Shown: positions 18,901 to 28,373 of the stretch, piece after piece
How the letters are laid out: every line of letters starts with the position of its first letter
Numbering within the stretch: the stretch's first letter is position 1
Source: Betaproteobacteria bacterium
Lineage (GTDB): Bacteria > Pseudomonadota > Gammaproteobacteria > Burkholderiales > SG8-39
NCBI GenBank assembly: GCA_009693235.1
Contig: SHXR01000050.1
Coordinates: forward strand, 1 to 34,789
Reading direction: 5' to 3'
DNA: 34,789 nt
Notes under the pieces: model-generated
What the model was told of the DNA's origin: nothing
Seen by the model: only the letters and a program-made list of their open reading frames with translations
The model's database searches: none
Translations under genes and position numbers: made by a program

Positions 18901-20553
18901 TCATACATCGATGGCCGAAGCCGATTTGGCGCGTTCCCGCAACGGGAATTTCTGAATTTTTCCGGTTGAGGTTTTGGGGACTTCACCAAATACCACCGCG
19001 CGTGGCACTTTGAACCGGGCCAGATGCAAGCGGCAGAATTCGATGATTTCCGTCCCGGTCGTCATGGCGCCTGCCTTGAGCTCAACGAATGCACAAGGCG
19101 TCTCGCCCCACTTTGGGTCCGGTTTGGCCACCACGGCGCAGGCCAGCACGGCCGGATGGCGATACAGCACATCTTCCACTTCGATCGATGAGATGTTCTC
19201 GCCGCCGGAAATGATGATGTCCTTGGAGCGATCCTTGATCTTCACATAGCCATCGGCATGGAGTACGGCCAGATCGCCGGAATGAAACCAGCCGCCGGCG
19301 AAGGCTTCATCGGTAGCCTTGGAATTCTTGAGGTAGCCCTTCATTGAAATGTTGCCGCGAAACATGATCTCGCCCATGGTTTCGCCGTCGCGCGGCACTT
19401 CTTTCATCGTGGCCGGATCCATCACCGTCATGCCGTCTTCCATGACGCAACGCACACCCTGCCGGCCGTTTCGTTCGGCACGTTTGGAAATATCAAGGGC
19501 TTCCCAGCTCTCCTGTTTGGCGCACACCGCGGCGGGCCCGACAACTTCAGTGAGGCCGTAGACATGGGTGAGATCAAAGCCCATTTTCTCCATGCTCTCG
19601 ATCATTGAAGCGGGCGGCGCGGCCCCGGCGACGAACGCCGCGACCTTGTGCTGGATGCCTTCGCGTAACGCAGGCGGTGCATTGACCAAGGTTGCATGAA
19701 CGATCGGCGCGCCGCAGTAGTGCGTCACCTTGTGTTCGCGAATCAATTTGAAGATCAAGGCCGCATCGACCTTGCGCAGACAAATATTCGTACCGGCATG
19801 CGCGGCGATCGACCATGGAAAGCACCAGCCGTTGCAGTGAAACATCGGCAGCGTCCAGAGGTACACCGGATGATGGGCCATGCCCCAGGTGATGATGTTG
19901 CCAAGTGCGTTGAGATAAGTACCGCGATGCGAGTACACGACCCCTTTGGGGTTGCCGGTGGTTCCGGACGTATAGTTAAGCGCGACGGCGTCCCACTCAT
20001 CGCCTGGCCCCTGCCAATCAAAGCTTGGCTGGGCGTTTGCCAGAAATTGCTCGTAGGTCGTCGACCCAATGTGCTCACCCGGGCCTGCATAGTCGGGATC
20101 ATCGATATCGATCACCAGCATCGATCGGCCGGCCTGTGCGATGGCGGCTTTCACCACGCCCGCAAATTCTCGATCGACCAACACAACCTTGGCTTCGCCG
20201 TGGTTCAGCATGAACGCTATTGCCTCGGCATCCAGCCTCGTATTGATGGCGTTTAACACCGCGCCCGTCATCGGCACACCAAAGTGCGCTTCGTACATCT
20301 CGGGCGTGTTGGCAAGGACCGCAGCGACGGTGTCGCCGGTACCGATTCCCGCCTTGGCTAGCGCGTTGGCCAGGCGAAGACTGCGTGCATGCGTCGCCGC
20401 CCAGGTAAAGCGCCGCGAACCGTGAATGACGGCGAGGCGGTCTGGATAAACTGCGGCCGTTCGAGCGAGGAAATTGACGGGCGACAGCGCCGAATAATTG
20501 GCCGGGTTCTTGTCGAGGTGGACGTTATACGGATTGAGGCCTAGCGTAGCCAT
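18901..20553 (-). CDS. Acyl-CoA synthetase (fatty-acid-CoA ligase family, AlkK/DmdB-like)
   Basis: A 550 aa ANL enzyme that forms an acyl-CoA through an acyl-adenylate. Key blocks are the P-loop YTSGTTGNPKG at about residues 194-204, PMFHCNGWCFPW, the YGLTEVVGP block, GWFHSGDLA, KDRSKDIIISGGENISS and the C-terminal VPKTSTGKIQKF with the catalytic Lys at about 533. HCNGW is typical of medium-chain and methylmercaptopropionate-type ligases, but the substrate cannot be fixed. It is the first gene of a minus-strand run (synthetase, crotonase, PanB-like). A TATACT at 20594-20589 may be its -10; the -35 is unclear and there is no obvious Shine-Dalgarno. Confidence 0.93.
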   Translation of the reverse strand: MATLGLNPYNVHLDKNPANYSALSPVNFLARTAAVYPDRLAVIHGSRRFTWAATHARSLRLANALAKAGIGTGDTVAAVLANTPEMYEAHFGVPMTGAVLNAINTRLDAEAIAFMLNHGEAKVVLVDREFAGVVKAAIAQAGRSMLVIDIDDPDYAGPGEHIGSTTYEQFLANAQPSFDWQGPGDEWDAVALNYTSGTTGNPKGVVYSHRGTYLNALGNIITWGMAHHPVYLWTLPMFHCNGWCFPWSIAAHAGTNICLRKVDAALIFKLIREHKVTHYCGAPIVHATLVNAPPALREGIQHKVAAFVAGAAPPASMIESMEKMGFDLTHVYGLTEVVGPAAVCAKQESWEALDISKRAERNGRQGVRCVMEDGMTVMDPATMKEVPRDGETMGEIMFRGNISMKGYLKNSKATDEAFAGGWFHSGDLAVLHADGYVKIKDRSKDIIISGGENISSIEVEDVLYRHPAVLACAVVAKPDPKWGETPCAFVELKAGAMTTGTEIIEFCRLHLARFKVPRAVVFGEVPKTSTGKIQKFPLRERAKSASAIDV

Positions 20554-20635
20554 AGGGGGCGGGCAACGAATAGAGGAACGAGGTCGCTAGTATAAGGGGC
20601 GGAACCGTCCCGAATTTTTGGCGCGAAGAGCGTCG

Positions 20636-21349
20636 CTAACGTGGGGTGACCGGCGTGGCCAGCCAGACGCAACGCCCCCGGCTTTCTTTTTGAATGGCTT
20701 CCAACGCCTTCGCATGATCCGCTTGCTCGATGTCAGAAGCCGCTCTGACGATCAATGGCACCTTGGGACGGGCTGCGCGGCGGATCGCGTCGCCCGCGTT
20801 GGTGGCACCACCCATATCGATCGCCAGGGAATCTTGGCCGCGCGTCATCGCTAAATACACTTCGGCCAGCAACTCAGCATCCAATAATGCGCCATGCAGT
20901 TTGCGATGCGCGTTGCTGATCGCATAGCGCTCGCATAGTGCATCGAGTGAGTTCTTGCGCCCCGGATGCAACTCGCGGGCATGCACCAGCGTATCGAAGA
21001 CCCCGGCGCAATGATCAGCCACTACGCCACGCTTCATGCGCGCCAGCTCGGCATTCAGAAACTCGACATCGAACGGTGCGTTGTGGATGACCAACTCGCC
21101 GCCGCGAATGAAATCGAGCAGCGCAGCCGCGACTTCACTGAATTTCGGTTTGTCGCTTAGGAAGTCGTCGGTGAGTCCATGGACGCGAAGGGCCCCGGCC
21201 CCCACCTTGCGTTCCGGATTGACGTAACGATGGAAGTGATTCCCAGTCAGGCGCCGATTCACCATTTCCACCGCGCCGATTTCCACTATCCGATCACCAA
21301 GGCCGGCGCTCAGGCCGGTCGTTTCGGTGTCCAATACAATTTGCCGCAT
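20636..21349 (-). CDS. dnaQ: DNA polymerase III epsilon subunit (3'-5' proofreading exonuclease)
   Basis: Proofreading exonuclease of the replicase, 237 aa. ExoI is LDTETTG (Asp7, Glu9), ExoII is IHNAPFDVEFLN (Asp94), and ExoIII-epsilon is LHGALLDAELL (His152, Asp157), completing the DEDDh set. After the nuclease domain comes GQDSLAID (from residue 171), matching the sliding-clamp-binding motif of epsilon, then the C-terminal tail that binds alpha. I start it at 21349, because AAGGA lies about 8 bases upstream and the DxE motif then sits at residue 7. The frame is open to 21388. It follows rnhA after 47 bases on the same strand. The dnaQ-rnhA neighbourhood is conserved in proteobacteria. Confidence 0.96.
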   Translation of the reverse strand: MRQIVLDTETTGLSAGLGDRIVEIGAVEMVNRRLTGNHFHRYVNPERKVGAGALRVHGLTDDFLSDKPKFSEVAAALLDFIRGGELVIHNAPFDVEFLNAELARMKRGVVADHCAGVFDTLVHARELHPGRKNSLDALCERYAISNAHRKLHGALLDAELLAEVYLAMTRGQDSLAIDMGGATNAGDAIRRAARPKVPLIVRAASDIEQADHAKALEAIQKESRGRCVWLATPVTPR

Positions 21350-21396
21350 GTGCGTTTCCTTGGTAATCCCTGCCACGCGCCTAGGCATTCAGCGCA

Positions 21397-21888
21397 TCAA
21401 TGACCGGCACGGATTTGGTCAACGCCCTGATTCGCCAGCGCATCGGCGCGCTCATTGCCCGCATGCCCATCATGACCTCGTACCCAATGCCAATGTACCG
21501 CATGGGCGGTGACTGCCGTATCGAGGCGCTCCCACAAATCAACGTTTTTCACCGGTTTATTGGCAGCGGTCTTCCAGCCACGTCGTTTCCATTGCGGCAA
21601 CCACTCTTTGATGCCGTTCATCACGTATTGCGAGTCGGTGTAAAGCTCGACGTGACAACGGCGCTTGAGGGCGCCTAGCGCCTCGATCACCGCGGTGATC
21701 TCCATGCGGTTATTGGTCGTGTCCGCTGCACCACCGCAAAGTTCACGTTGATGGTCGCCAAACGCGAGCAACGCGCCCCAGCCACCCGGGCCCGGATTGC
21801 CTTTGCAGGCGCCGTCAGTGTAGATGTGGACTGTGTCAACCGCGGCGGTGTCGACGACCGCATGGACGTTAAGTGGCTTCTGAGTCAT
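21397..21888 (-). CDS. rnhA: Ribonuclease HI
   Basis: Cuts the RNA strand of RNA-DNA hybrids in replication and R-loop removal. With the 21888 start it is 163 aa; catalytic residues correspond to Asp25 ([11 protein letters not shown]), Glu63 (NNRMEI), Asp85 (YTDSQYV) and Asp149 (NERADALAN), plus His142 in GHDGHAGN. The basic [15 protein letters not shown] handle is present. The N-terminus is about 15 residues longer than in E. coli. The start is uncertain because no good Shine-Dalgarno is seen. The start overlaps the end of the upstream methyltransferase gene by 20 bases, suggesting translational coupling. dnaQ follows in the same direction. Confidence 0.95.
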   Translation of the reverse strand: MTQKPLNVHAVVDTAAVDTVHIYTDGACKGNPGPGGWGALLAFGDHQRELCGGAADTTNNRMEITAVIEALGALKRRCHVELYTDSQYVMNGIKEWLPQWKRRGWKTAANKPVKNVDLWERLDTAVTAHAVHWHWVRGHDGHAGNERADALANQGVDQIRAGH

Positions 21889-22729
21889 CACTTCGCACGG
21901 TGCCGGCGAGGCTGTATGGGACGGTGGCACCCGGCATGGTACTGCCGCTCACCAGCCGTAACACCGGTGGGCGCTTCGCTTGAAAATCGGTTCTCCATCC
22001 GGCGCGACGGGTGACGGCAGCCAGGGCGCTCGGTTGACTACGACGGGTTCGCCATGCCGGCGTGACCAGTCGCATGCCAACGGTACGCTTGACCGCCCGC
22101 ACGACATAGACGCCGCCGACGATTGGCCACCACCGATCGCTAAGCCGTTCCAAAAAGCGAAATCGTCGCAGCCATTTTTCGGTCTTGAAGGGCGGCGCAT
22201 AACAGCCGAACTTGCCGCCGTTCAGCTCAAAACCAAGCAATTTCAACCAGTCGCGCAGGCGCAGCAGTCCGATGAATTCGCCCTGCCACGGCCACTCATA
22301 ACGCCGTCCGGCGAGCAGCCTGGAAATCCCCCACAGACTGATCGGATTGAATCCGGTGATCACGATCTGGCCTTCCGGCATGAGGACCCGTTCCACTTCG
22401 CGGAGCACCTGATGGGGATCCTCGCAAAACTCCAGGACATGCGGCAGCACCAAGAGATCGACGCTGTGCGAGGCGATCGGCAGATGCGTGAACGACGATT
22501 GAATCGTGCATCCTTGGCCTGGGCCAATCGAGAATCGTGAGGGCATCCGATTTGCCCGCAAAAAATCAACCGAAGGGACGCCCAGCTGCACGGCGTTGAA
22601 GCCGAACACATCTTCCACCGCAAGGTCGATCTGCGTGCGCTCCCAGGCCAGGGTGTAACGACCGGTATCGCTGTCAAACCAATCGGCGATGGTCGATTTC
22701 TGCAGCGGCTCTAAGACGATTCGGCTCAT
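21869..22729 (-). CDS. YafS-like SAM-dependent methyltransferase
   Basis: A 286 aa class I methyltransferase-fold protein. The clearest block is [29 protein letters not shown], followed by [11 protein letters not shown] and a conserved [19 protein letters not shown] region. The glycine-rich SAM motif I is degenerate (FGFNAVQLG), as I recall for this family. The gene order (next to rnhA and dnaQ, near mltD) matches E. coli yafS, which supports the assignment; the substrate is unknown there too. I start it at 22729 (MSRIVLEP), because the 28 upstream in-frame residues look non-coding; no strong Shine-Dalgarno supports either start. The C-terminal 60 residues are low in recognisable motifs and overlap the rnhA start. 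Confidence 0.82.
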   Translation of the reverse strand: MSRIVLEPLQKSTIADWFDSDTGRYTLAWERTQIDLAVEDVFGFNAVQLGVPSVDFLRANRMPSRFSIGPGQGCTIQSSFTHLPIASHSVDLLVLPHVLEFCEDPHQVLREVERVLMPEGQIVITGFNPISLWGISRLLAGRRYEWPWQGEFIGLLRLRDWLKLLGFELNGGKFGCYAPPFKTEKWLRRFRFLERLSDRWWPIVGGVYVVRAVKRTVGMRLVTPAWRTRRSQPSALAAVTRRAGWRTDFQAKRPPVLRLVSGSTMPGATVPYSLAGTVRSDDSEAT

Positions 22730-23225
22730 TCGGCGGGCGGGTAAGATTGGGATGCCAAGGCATGCCCAACGCATCCAATTGGTGATGAAGTGTCGCAGCA
22801 TGCATTTTGGCATGCAAGACGATGCAACTGAAATATTTTCGACCCAACCTGCGGATCAACGGCTATTCCAAAGGGGTGAACGCACCGACATAGTAGCGGC
22901 GGACACCGGTTGAGTGATGGGCATACTCGGCTGGGGAACGGTGGATGGAATGGGCTTGGGCATCGGTGCGCGGGGTAGCGCTATACTGGCCAAACGATGA
23001 CCAACCGAAATGACATTCGATCCATGCCAAACAAGGTATCGTAGCGCCTGGCAATCAGCCAAGTGGCAAGGCGGGAACAGGGTGCGAGGCGGCGGCAGTA
23101 TCAGAGAACGCTGAACGGCGATAATCTGCGCATTAGCGTAGCTTGTTACGTGTTGGTGAATTGCAATTGCTACCGACGACAGCCGACAATTACAATCGAT
23201 TGATTTCGCAGGAATCGGGATACGG
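22730..23225. other. 496-base gap between the methyltransferase and mltD; gloB position in E. coli
   Basis: No convincing gene is seen on either strand. It holds a GCATGC-ATTTTG-GCATGC inverted repeat (22798-22815), a TATACT at 22982-22987 without a good -35, and the mltD promoter near its right end. In E. coli gloB lies here between yafS and mltD; I find no translated trace of GloB. Confidence 0.6.
23167..23196 (+). promoter_or_regulatory. Candidate mltD promoter
   Basis: TTGCTA (23167-23172) and TACAAT (23191-23196) are separated by 18 bases. A start near 23203 would leave about 20 bases before the mltD ATG. Four of six -35 and five of six -10 bases match consensus. Confidence 0.5.
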
Positions 23226-24848
23226 ATGACGGCGCTACACCAGCAGCGACTGCTTGTCAAGGCCGGCCTTGTTCAGCGCGGGCTGGCGATCGCCAGCATG
23301 TTGATCCTTCCCGCCCTGACACATGCCAATCCCACTCTCGAAGGGATCGTCGAGTCAGCGCCTGCCGTGAATATCATGCTGACACATCCGGTGGATGGAT
23401 CGGTGCACGACAAGTTGGCATCGACTGCGACCGATCGGCTCATGCCACCAGTGGGTCAAGCCGGCGATCCGCTGGTGCCGCACGAGAATGCCGGATCCCT
23501 TGCATCACCCATCCAGGGAAGCAGCGAGGGTGCGGCGATCCCTGAGACATCGACTGCCCGGCCGACCGACCTCTGGCAGCGTATTCGCGCCGGTTTCGCG
23601 ATGCCCGATCTCGACTCGAAGCTCGTCAAATTGCGGCAGCAGGAATACATGGCACGCCCGCAGATGGTCAAGCTTTTGGTCGAGCGGAGCCGCAAATACC
23701 TGTTCCACATCGTCGAAGAAATCGAGCGGCGCGGTCTGCCGACCGAACTCGCGCTGCTTCCTATGGTGGAGAGTGCCTTCAATCCAATGGCCTATTCACG
23801 CGCCCATGCGTCGGGACTGTGGCAGTTCATCCCATCGACTGGTCGTGAGTACAACCTCGAGCAGGACTGGTGGTACGACGCAAGGCGGGATGTGGTGGCC
23901 TCCACTGGCGCTGCGCTTGACTACCTGCAAAAAATCCATGAAATGCATGGCGACTGGCATCTCGCGCTCGCGTCCTACAATTTTGGCGAATGGGGTGTGG
24001 CGCGCATGGTCGAGTACAACCGGCGCCTCGGTAAGCCGGTGGATTTCTCCAACTTGCGTTTACCGATGGAAACCAAACACTATGTGCCACGCCTGCAGGC
24101 GTTGAAGAACATCGTGGCCAATCCCGAGAAATTCGGCATCCTGCTTGACCCGATTCCGAACGAGCCCTACTTCGCCACGGTCACCCTCAGCGAAGACATT
24201 GATCTCGTGATGGCGGCCCGCTTGGCGGAGATGTCGGTGGAAGACTTGATCGCACTGAATCCCGGCCACAATCGTCCGGTAGCATCGTCGGCCAAGACCC
24301 CTATTCTTGTTCTACCCGCTGAGCGATTGGTGAGCTTTTCCGCGAACCTTGCCGCGCATGATCAGCCGCTATCAGCGTGGCGCATTTATCACGCACAAAA
24401 AGGGGAACGGCTCGAAGAGATCGCCGCCAGTCATAAAATCAGCCTTGATCAACTTCGCCAAGTGAATGGCGTGCGCGGCACGGGCCGCCTGCAGATGGAT
24501 GCGCGATTGCTGGTCCCCGCCGGGGCCAGCGCACCCGCACCGCTTGCCACGCTGTTCAAGGCGCCGACGACCATCTCAGCCGAATTCGCGCCGCGTATGG
24601 TGAAGCATGTGGTGAGAGTGGGCGAGACCTGGCAAGCCATCGCGACAAAGTATCGGGTACGCATCATGGATCTGCAAAGCTGGAACGGGGGTGTTGCTCT
24701 GATTGCCGGCCATTCGTTGGTCGTACACCAAGCGGCCGCACCGGTGCGTACGCCGGCGCATAAGAATTCCAATTCCCCACGTTCGACGGTCGGTGCTGCC
24801 GCCCCAGCCCGCAAGTCCGTGAGTACGATCAACGTCGCCAATCGCTAA
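23226..24848 (+). CDS. mltD: Membrane-bound lytic murein transglycosylase D (SLT plus two LysM)
   Basis: Cleaves peptidoglycan glycan strands to 1,6-anhydro-muropeptides in the periplasm. The 540 aa protein has an N-terminal signal sequence (core about residues 13-31, likely cleavage after THA at 34). An unstructured stretch to about 115 is followed by the SLT domain with catalytic Glu182 in LPMVESAFNP, then SGLWQFIPSTGREYNL and ASYNFGEWGV. Two LysM repeats follow, at about 381-431 (IYHAQKGERLEEIAASHKIS) and 459-500 (HVVRVGETWQAIATKYRVR). E. coli MltD is a lipoprotein; I see no lipobox here, so this version may be a soluble periplasmic or signal-anchored form. It ends convergently about 95 bases from the ABC transporter ATPase gene. 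Confidence 0.93.
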   Translation: MTALHQQRLLVKAGLVQRGLAIASMLILPALTHANPTLEGIVESAPAVNIMLTHPVDGSVHDKLASTATDRLMPPVGQAGDPLVPHENAGSLASPIQGSSEGAAIPETSTARPTDLWQRIRAGFAMPDLDSKLVKLRQQEYMARPQMVKLLVERSRKYLFHIVEEIERRGLPTELALLPMVESAFNPMAYSRAHASGLWQFIPSTGREYNLEQDWWYDARRDVVASTGAALDYLQKIHEMHGDWHLALASYNFGEWGVARMVEYNRRLGKPVDFSNLRLPMETKHYVPRLQALKNIVANPEKFGILLDPIPNEPYFATVTLSEDIDLVMAARLAEMSVEDLIALNPGHNRPVASSAKTPILVLPAERLVSFSANLAAHDQPLSAWRIYHAQKGERLEEIAASHKISLDQLRQVNGVRGTGRLQMDARLLVPAGASAPAPLATLFKAPTTISAEFAPRMVKHVVRVGETWQAIATKYRVRIMDLQSWNGGVALIAGHSLVVHQAAAPVRTPAHKNSNSPRSTVGAAAPARKSVSTINVANR

Positions 24849-24942
24849 GGCGCGGACCGCCTTCGGGTCCACTGGGGTCGACCCTGGCTGCGCTTGTTCT
24901 GCGGTCGCTTGCGGCGGGCCTCATTACCCGACCTGCGAGTCC

Positions 24943-26949
24943 CTACTCGTATCCGAAACAGGCGGCCCGGTGCGTGGCGTCGCCCGCCACCACCACGGCA
25001 GGTGGGTAGCTGCCGCGGCAGATGTCCCGCGCATGTATGCAGCGCGGATGAAAATGACAGCCGGGTGGTGGCGCGATCGGTGATGGCGATTCACCGATGA
25101 TTTCGCCGCGGCGAGTCATGCCATCCAGGCGTGGAACGGCCGACAACAACAACTGCGTATAGGGATGCTTCGGCGCGTGCAGTACGCTGGCCGCCTCGCC
25201 TTCCTCGACGATGCGTCCGAGGTACATGACGGCAACACGATGGGCCAAGTATTCAACCACTGCAAGATTGTGGGTGATAAACAGGTATGCAACGCCCAGT
25301 TCCCGCTGTAGTTCGGCAAATACATTGAGAATCTGCGCCTGGACCGAGACATCGAGGGCGCTGGTCGGCTCATCGCAAATGATGAGCTTGGGGTTGACGG
25401 CGAGTGCGCGGGCAATGGCGATCCGTTGCCGCTGCCCACCCGAAAACTCATGCGGATAACGCCCGCGCGATACCTTCGGCAAGCCCACCTGGTCAAGCAG
25501 CTGATCGATGCGTTTGCTGCGGGAAGCGTGATTGTCCAGCACCCCGAGGGTCAGCATGCCTTCCATCAGCAGATCCTCGATTCGCATGCGCGGATTCAGC
25601 GAGGCGAACGGGTCCTGAAAAATAATTTGGAAGTCGGCGCGACGTTCCCTCAGTGCGCTGCCGCCAAGGTTGGTGAGATCAACGCCATTGATGGATAGAC
25701 GACCGGCAGTGGGCGCAACGAGCCGCACGATCGCTTTGCCGACCGTTGTTTTGCCGCAGCCTGATTCACCGACCAGCGCTAAAGTCTGTCCCCTTTGAAT
25801 GGTGAGCGACACGCCATCGACCGCACGGACATGGCCCACCGTACGTTTCAAGACGCCCTTGCGAATCGGAAAATGGACCACGAGATCACGCACTTCCAGC
25901 AACGGCGAAGCGTTTGGCTTGCCCGCCGCCGCGGCTGACACTGCGGCCGGCAGTGCAACCGCTCGCACCGGCGGCTTGGTGCCCGCCTCCACCGCAAAGC
26001 AGCGGACGGTATGACCTGGGCTTAAGCTACTCCATCCCGGCGCCGCTTGACGGCAGCGCTCATGCACGAGGTCACAGCGATCGGCGAAGCGACAGCCGAC
26101 AAATGCGGTCGCGAGCGATGGCACCTGTCCGGGAATGACTGATAGCGGGGTGCCGCGCGGCGCGGTACCCGGTAGCGCTTCGAACAATTTTCGTGAATAC
26201 GGATGCGACGGTCGGGCGAAGAAGGCGGCTCGCTCGCCGGTTTCAACGATCTCACCTGCGTACATCACCGCAACGCGATGGGCCATTGCCGCGACCACGC
26301 CAAGATCATGGGTGATCAGTAGCATCGCCGTGCCGCGCTTTGTCTGCATAGCCTTTAACAGATCCAAGACTTGGGCCTGAATGGTCACGTCGAGCGCGGT
26401 GGTGGGCTCATCGGCCACAATCACATTGGGATCGCCCGCCAGCGCAATCGCAATCATGACGCGTTGCTTCATGCCGCCAGACAGCTGGAAGGCATAGTCG
26501 TCAATACGGCTTGCCGCGTCGGGCAGACCCACCGCTTCCAGCAGCTCGATCGCACGCGCACGGGCGGGCGGACCTTGCAGTCCGAGATGACGTGCCAGCA
26601 CCTCTTCGATCTGCCGGCCGACCGTCAACACCGGATTCAGGCTGGTGGCCGGTTCCTGAAAAATCATCGCCACCCGGCGGCCGCGGATATTGCGCATGGC
26701 CGCTTCAGGCAGCGCCAGAACGTCTGTGCCGTCCACCGCAACAGTCCCATCGATGATACGCGCCGCATCGGGCAAGAGCCGCATAATGGACAGCGCCGTC
26801 ATCGATTTCCCGCAGCCGGACTCACCGACGATGGCGAAGGTCTGGCCGGGTGAAATACTGAGATCGATGCCATCAACCGCATGAATCGTTTCATTCGCAC
26901 CGGCAATGGCGGTGCGCAGATTCGTGACGACAAGCGCTGCGTCGGTCAT
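24943..26949 (-). CDS. Peptide ABC transporter, fused double ATPase (YejF-like)
   Basis: A 668 aa cytoplasmic ATPase with two complete nucleotide-binding domains in one chain, replacing the usual DppD/DppF pair. Domain 1 has Walker A GESGCGKS (42-49), signature LSGGMKQR (from 156) and Walker B VIVADEPT (176-183). Domain 2 has Walker A GESGCGKT (394-401), signature FSGGQRQR and IICDEPTSALD. Each is followed by the Cys-rich tail of oligopeptide ATPases (GCRFADRCDLVHERC after domain 1, GCHFHPRCIHARDIC near the end). An alanine- and proline-rich linker at about 325-348 joins them. It is the last gene of the operon; its ATG overlaps the permease stop (ATGA). Confidence 0.95.
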   Translation of the reverse strand: MTDAALVVTNLRTAIAGANETIHAVDGIDLSISPGQTFAIVGESGCGKSMTALSIMRLLPDAARIIDGTVAVDGTDVLALPEAAMRNIRGRRVAMIFQEPATSLNPVLTVGRQIEEVLARHLGLQGPPARARAIELLEAVGLPDAASRIDDYAFQLSGGMKQRVMIAIALAGDPNVIVADEPTTALDVTIQAQVLDLLKAMQTKRGTAMLLITHDLGVVAAMAHRVAVMYAGEIVETGERAAFFARPSHPYSRKLFEALPGTAPRGTPLSVIPGQVPSLATAFVGCRFADRCDLVHERCRQAAPGWSSLSPGHTVRCFAVEAGTKPPVRAVALPAAVSAAAAGKPNASPLLEVRDLVVHFPIRKGVLKRTVGHVRAVDGVSLTIQRGQTLALVGESGCGKTTVGKAIVRLVAPTAGRLSINGVDLTNLGGSALRERRADFQIIFQDPFASLNPRMRIEDLLMEGMLTLGVLDNHASRSKRIDQLLDQVGLPKVSRGRYPHEFSGGQRQRIAIARALAVNPKLIICDEPTSALDVSVQAQILNVFAELQRELGVAYLFITHNLAVVEYLAHRVAVMYLGRIVEEGEAASVLHAPKHPYTQLLLSAVPRLDGMTRRGEIIGESPSPIAPPPGCHFHPRCIHARDICRGSYPPAVVVAGDATHRAACFGYE

Positions 26950-28373
26950 GCTTTGGTCCCACCCGCGGCGACGCGCCCCATGGCGTTGCGCGGATCGAAG
27001 GCGTCACGCACCGCATCGGCGAATAAATTGGCCGCCAGCACGAGAATCACCATGAAGGAAAACGCCGCGGAGAGCGACCACCAGACCATCGGTTCCCGGC
27101 CCATCTCGAGACGCGCGGTGTTGATCATCGTGCCAAAGCTGATCATCGTTGGATCCACGCCTACGCCGATATAGGAGAGCACCGCCTCGGCCAGCACCAG
27201 TGAACTGAACTCCATGACCAATGCGATCAACACGATGTGCATCGTATTGGGAAGGATATGCCGGGTGATGGTGCGCAGATGGGTGACGCCGAGCGCATGC
27301 GCCGCTTGGATGTACTCCAACTCGCGTAACTTCAACGACTCACCACGTAACAGCCGCGCGAGGCCGGTCCAACTGGTCAGACCGAGAATGACGCATAAGA
27401 GGAGCAATCGAATATCCGCGCGCTCCGCGGTGGTTTGAAACAGCTCTGCATTGCGTTCGATGTATCCCTGCATCAACAGAACGGATGCGGCAATCAGCAG
27501 CACGCTTGGGATGGAGTTGATGGTGGTGTAAACGTAGGTGATGATGTCATCGATCCAGCCTTTGAAATAGCCCGCGGCAATGCCAAGCAAGACCCCAAGC
27601 GGCAGCGTGACCAGCGTTGTAATCGTGCCAATGACGAGTGCGGTCCGAATACTTTTGAGCGCTTGGTATAGAACATCCTGCCCCACCTTGTCGGTGCCGA
27701 GCACGTGGTAATGCGGAGCAAGAGAGGCGGCTAGCCCCACACCGATGAGCAACACCCAAAGCGCAAGGAAGGCGGGTCGCCAGCGCACCTGCGTGGCACC
27801 GCTCATGATGGCGGTAAGCATCGCACCGTACGGCGCTGCGGCATGACGCGCAATCCAGCAGATTCCCAACATGACCAGCGCAATCGCCACGGCAGATCCG
27901 CTCACGATACCCGATGCGAAGCGCCATGCGATATCACCGGTCAATTCGTTTTCGTCCTGCAAATGTTTACCGGCATGATGCAATCGCGGGTACACACGCA
28001 CGATTTTGCCGTCCGGGCGTTCGAGTGATTCCTTCTGAAACAGATGCAGCGCGAAGGGGGCCGAGTAGGTCTTCTCTTGGCGCTTGCGAAGGTCGCTCAG
28101 CATCCAGTCGAGGCCGCTCAGGACTTCCACCGCATATGCCTGCTTGCCATCGCCTTTTACGGCGCCAAGACTTTCGCGATAGTGAATCGAATCGATGAGC
28201 CCGATGCAGAGAAAGCCACCCAGGGTGACCGCTGACGCCATCGCCGCGGAGCTGGTCAGCACGCGACGCCAAGGCGCAGAAAGATGTTCCCGGCGTCTGG
28301 CGTAGAGGATGAACACGATGACGGTGGCCATCAAGAACCACACCAATGCATCGGTCCAGAGCATGACTGGCAT
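26946..28373 (-). CDS. Peptide ABC transporter permease, DppC/YejE-like, with long N-terminal extension
   Basis: Inner-membrane permease of 475 aa, about 130-170 longer than DppC or YejE. The C-terminal part (from about residue 215, HVLGTDKVGQDVLYQ) is the normal DppC core, with the EAA loop EYIQAAHALGVTHLRTITRHILPN contacting the ATPase and VLSYIGVGVDPTMISFG after it. The extension has two hydrophobic segments (about 5-25 and 38-62), then a hydrophilic stretch (about 63-150), likely periplasmic, with a DWMLSDLRKRQEKTYSAPFALH region, then a further membrane helix (about 152-178) ahead of the core. Start and stop overlap its neighbours (TGATG upstream, ATGA downstream), so it is tightly coupled in the operon. 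Confidence 0.92.
   Translation of the reverse strand: MPVMLWTDALVWFLMATVIVFILYARRREHLSAPWRRVLTSSAAMASAVTLGGFLCIGLIDSIHYRESLGAVKGDGKQAYAVEVLSGLDWMLSDLRKRQEKTYSAPFALHLFQKESLERPDGKIVRVYPRLHHAGKHLQDENELTGDIAWRFASGIVSGSAVAIALVMLGICWIARHAAAPYGAMLTAIMSGATQVRWRPAFLALWVLLIGVGLAASLAPHYHVLGTDKVGQDVLYQALKSIRTALVIGTITTLVTLPLGVLLGIAAGYFKGWIDDIITYVYTTINSIPSVLLIAASVLLMQGYIERNAELFQTTAERADIRLLLLCVILGLTSWTGLARLLRGESLKLRELEYIQAAHALGVTHLRTITRHILPNTMHIVLIALVMEFSSLVLAEAVLSYIGVGVDPTMISFGTMINTARLEMGREPMVWWSLSAAFSFMVILVLAANLFADAVRDAFDPRNAMGRVAAGGTKA

Noticed and set aside
8262..20553. A DMSP demethylation (DmdB/DmdC/DmdD) pathway from the ligase, dehydrogenase and crotonase
   Set aside because: The genes lie in separate units, the crotonase lacks the catalytic residues, and these families are widespread in general fatty-acid metabolism.
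22856..23260. Open frame of 134 codons on the minus strand in the methyltransferase-mltD gap
   Set aside because: Low-complexity composition, no domain, no ribosome site, and it overlaps the mltD start.
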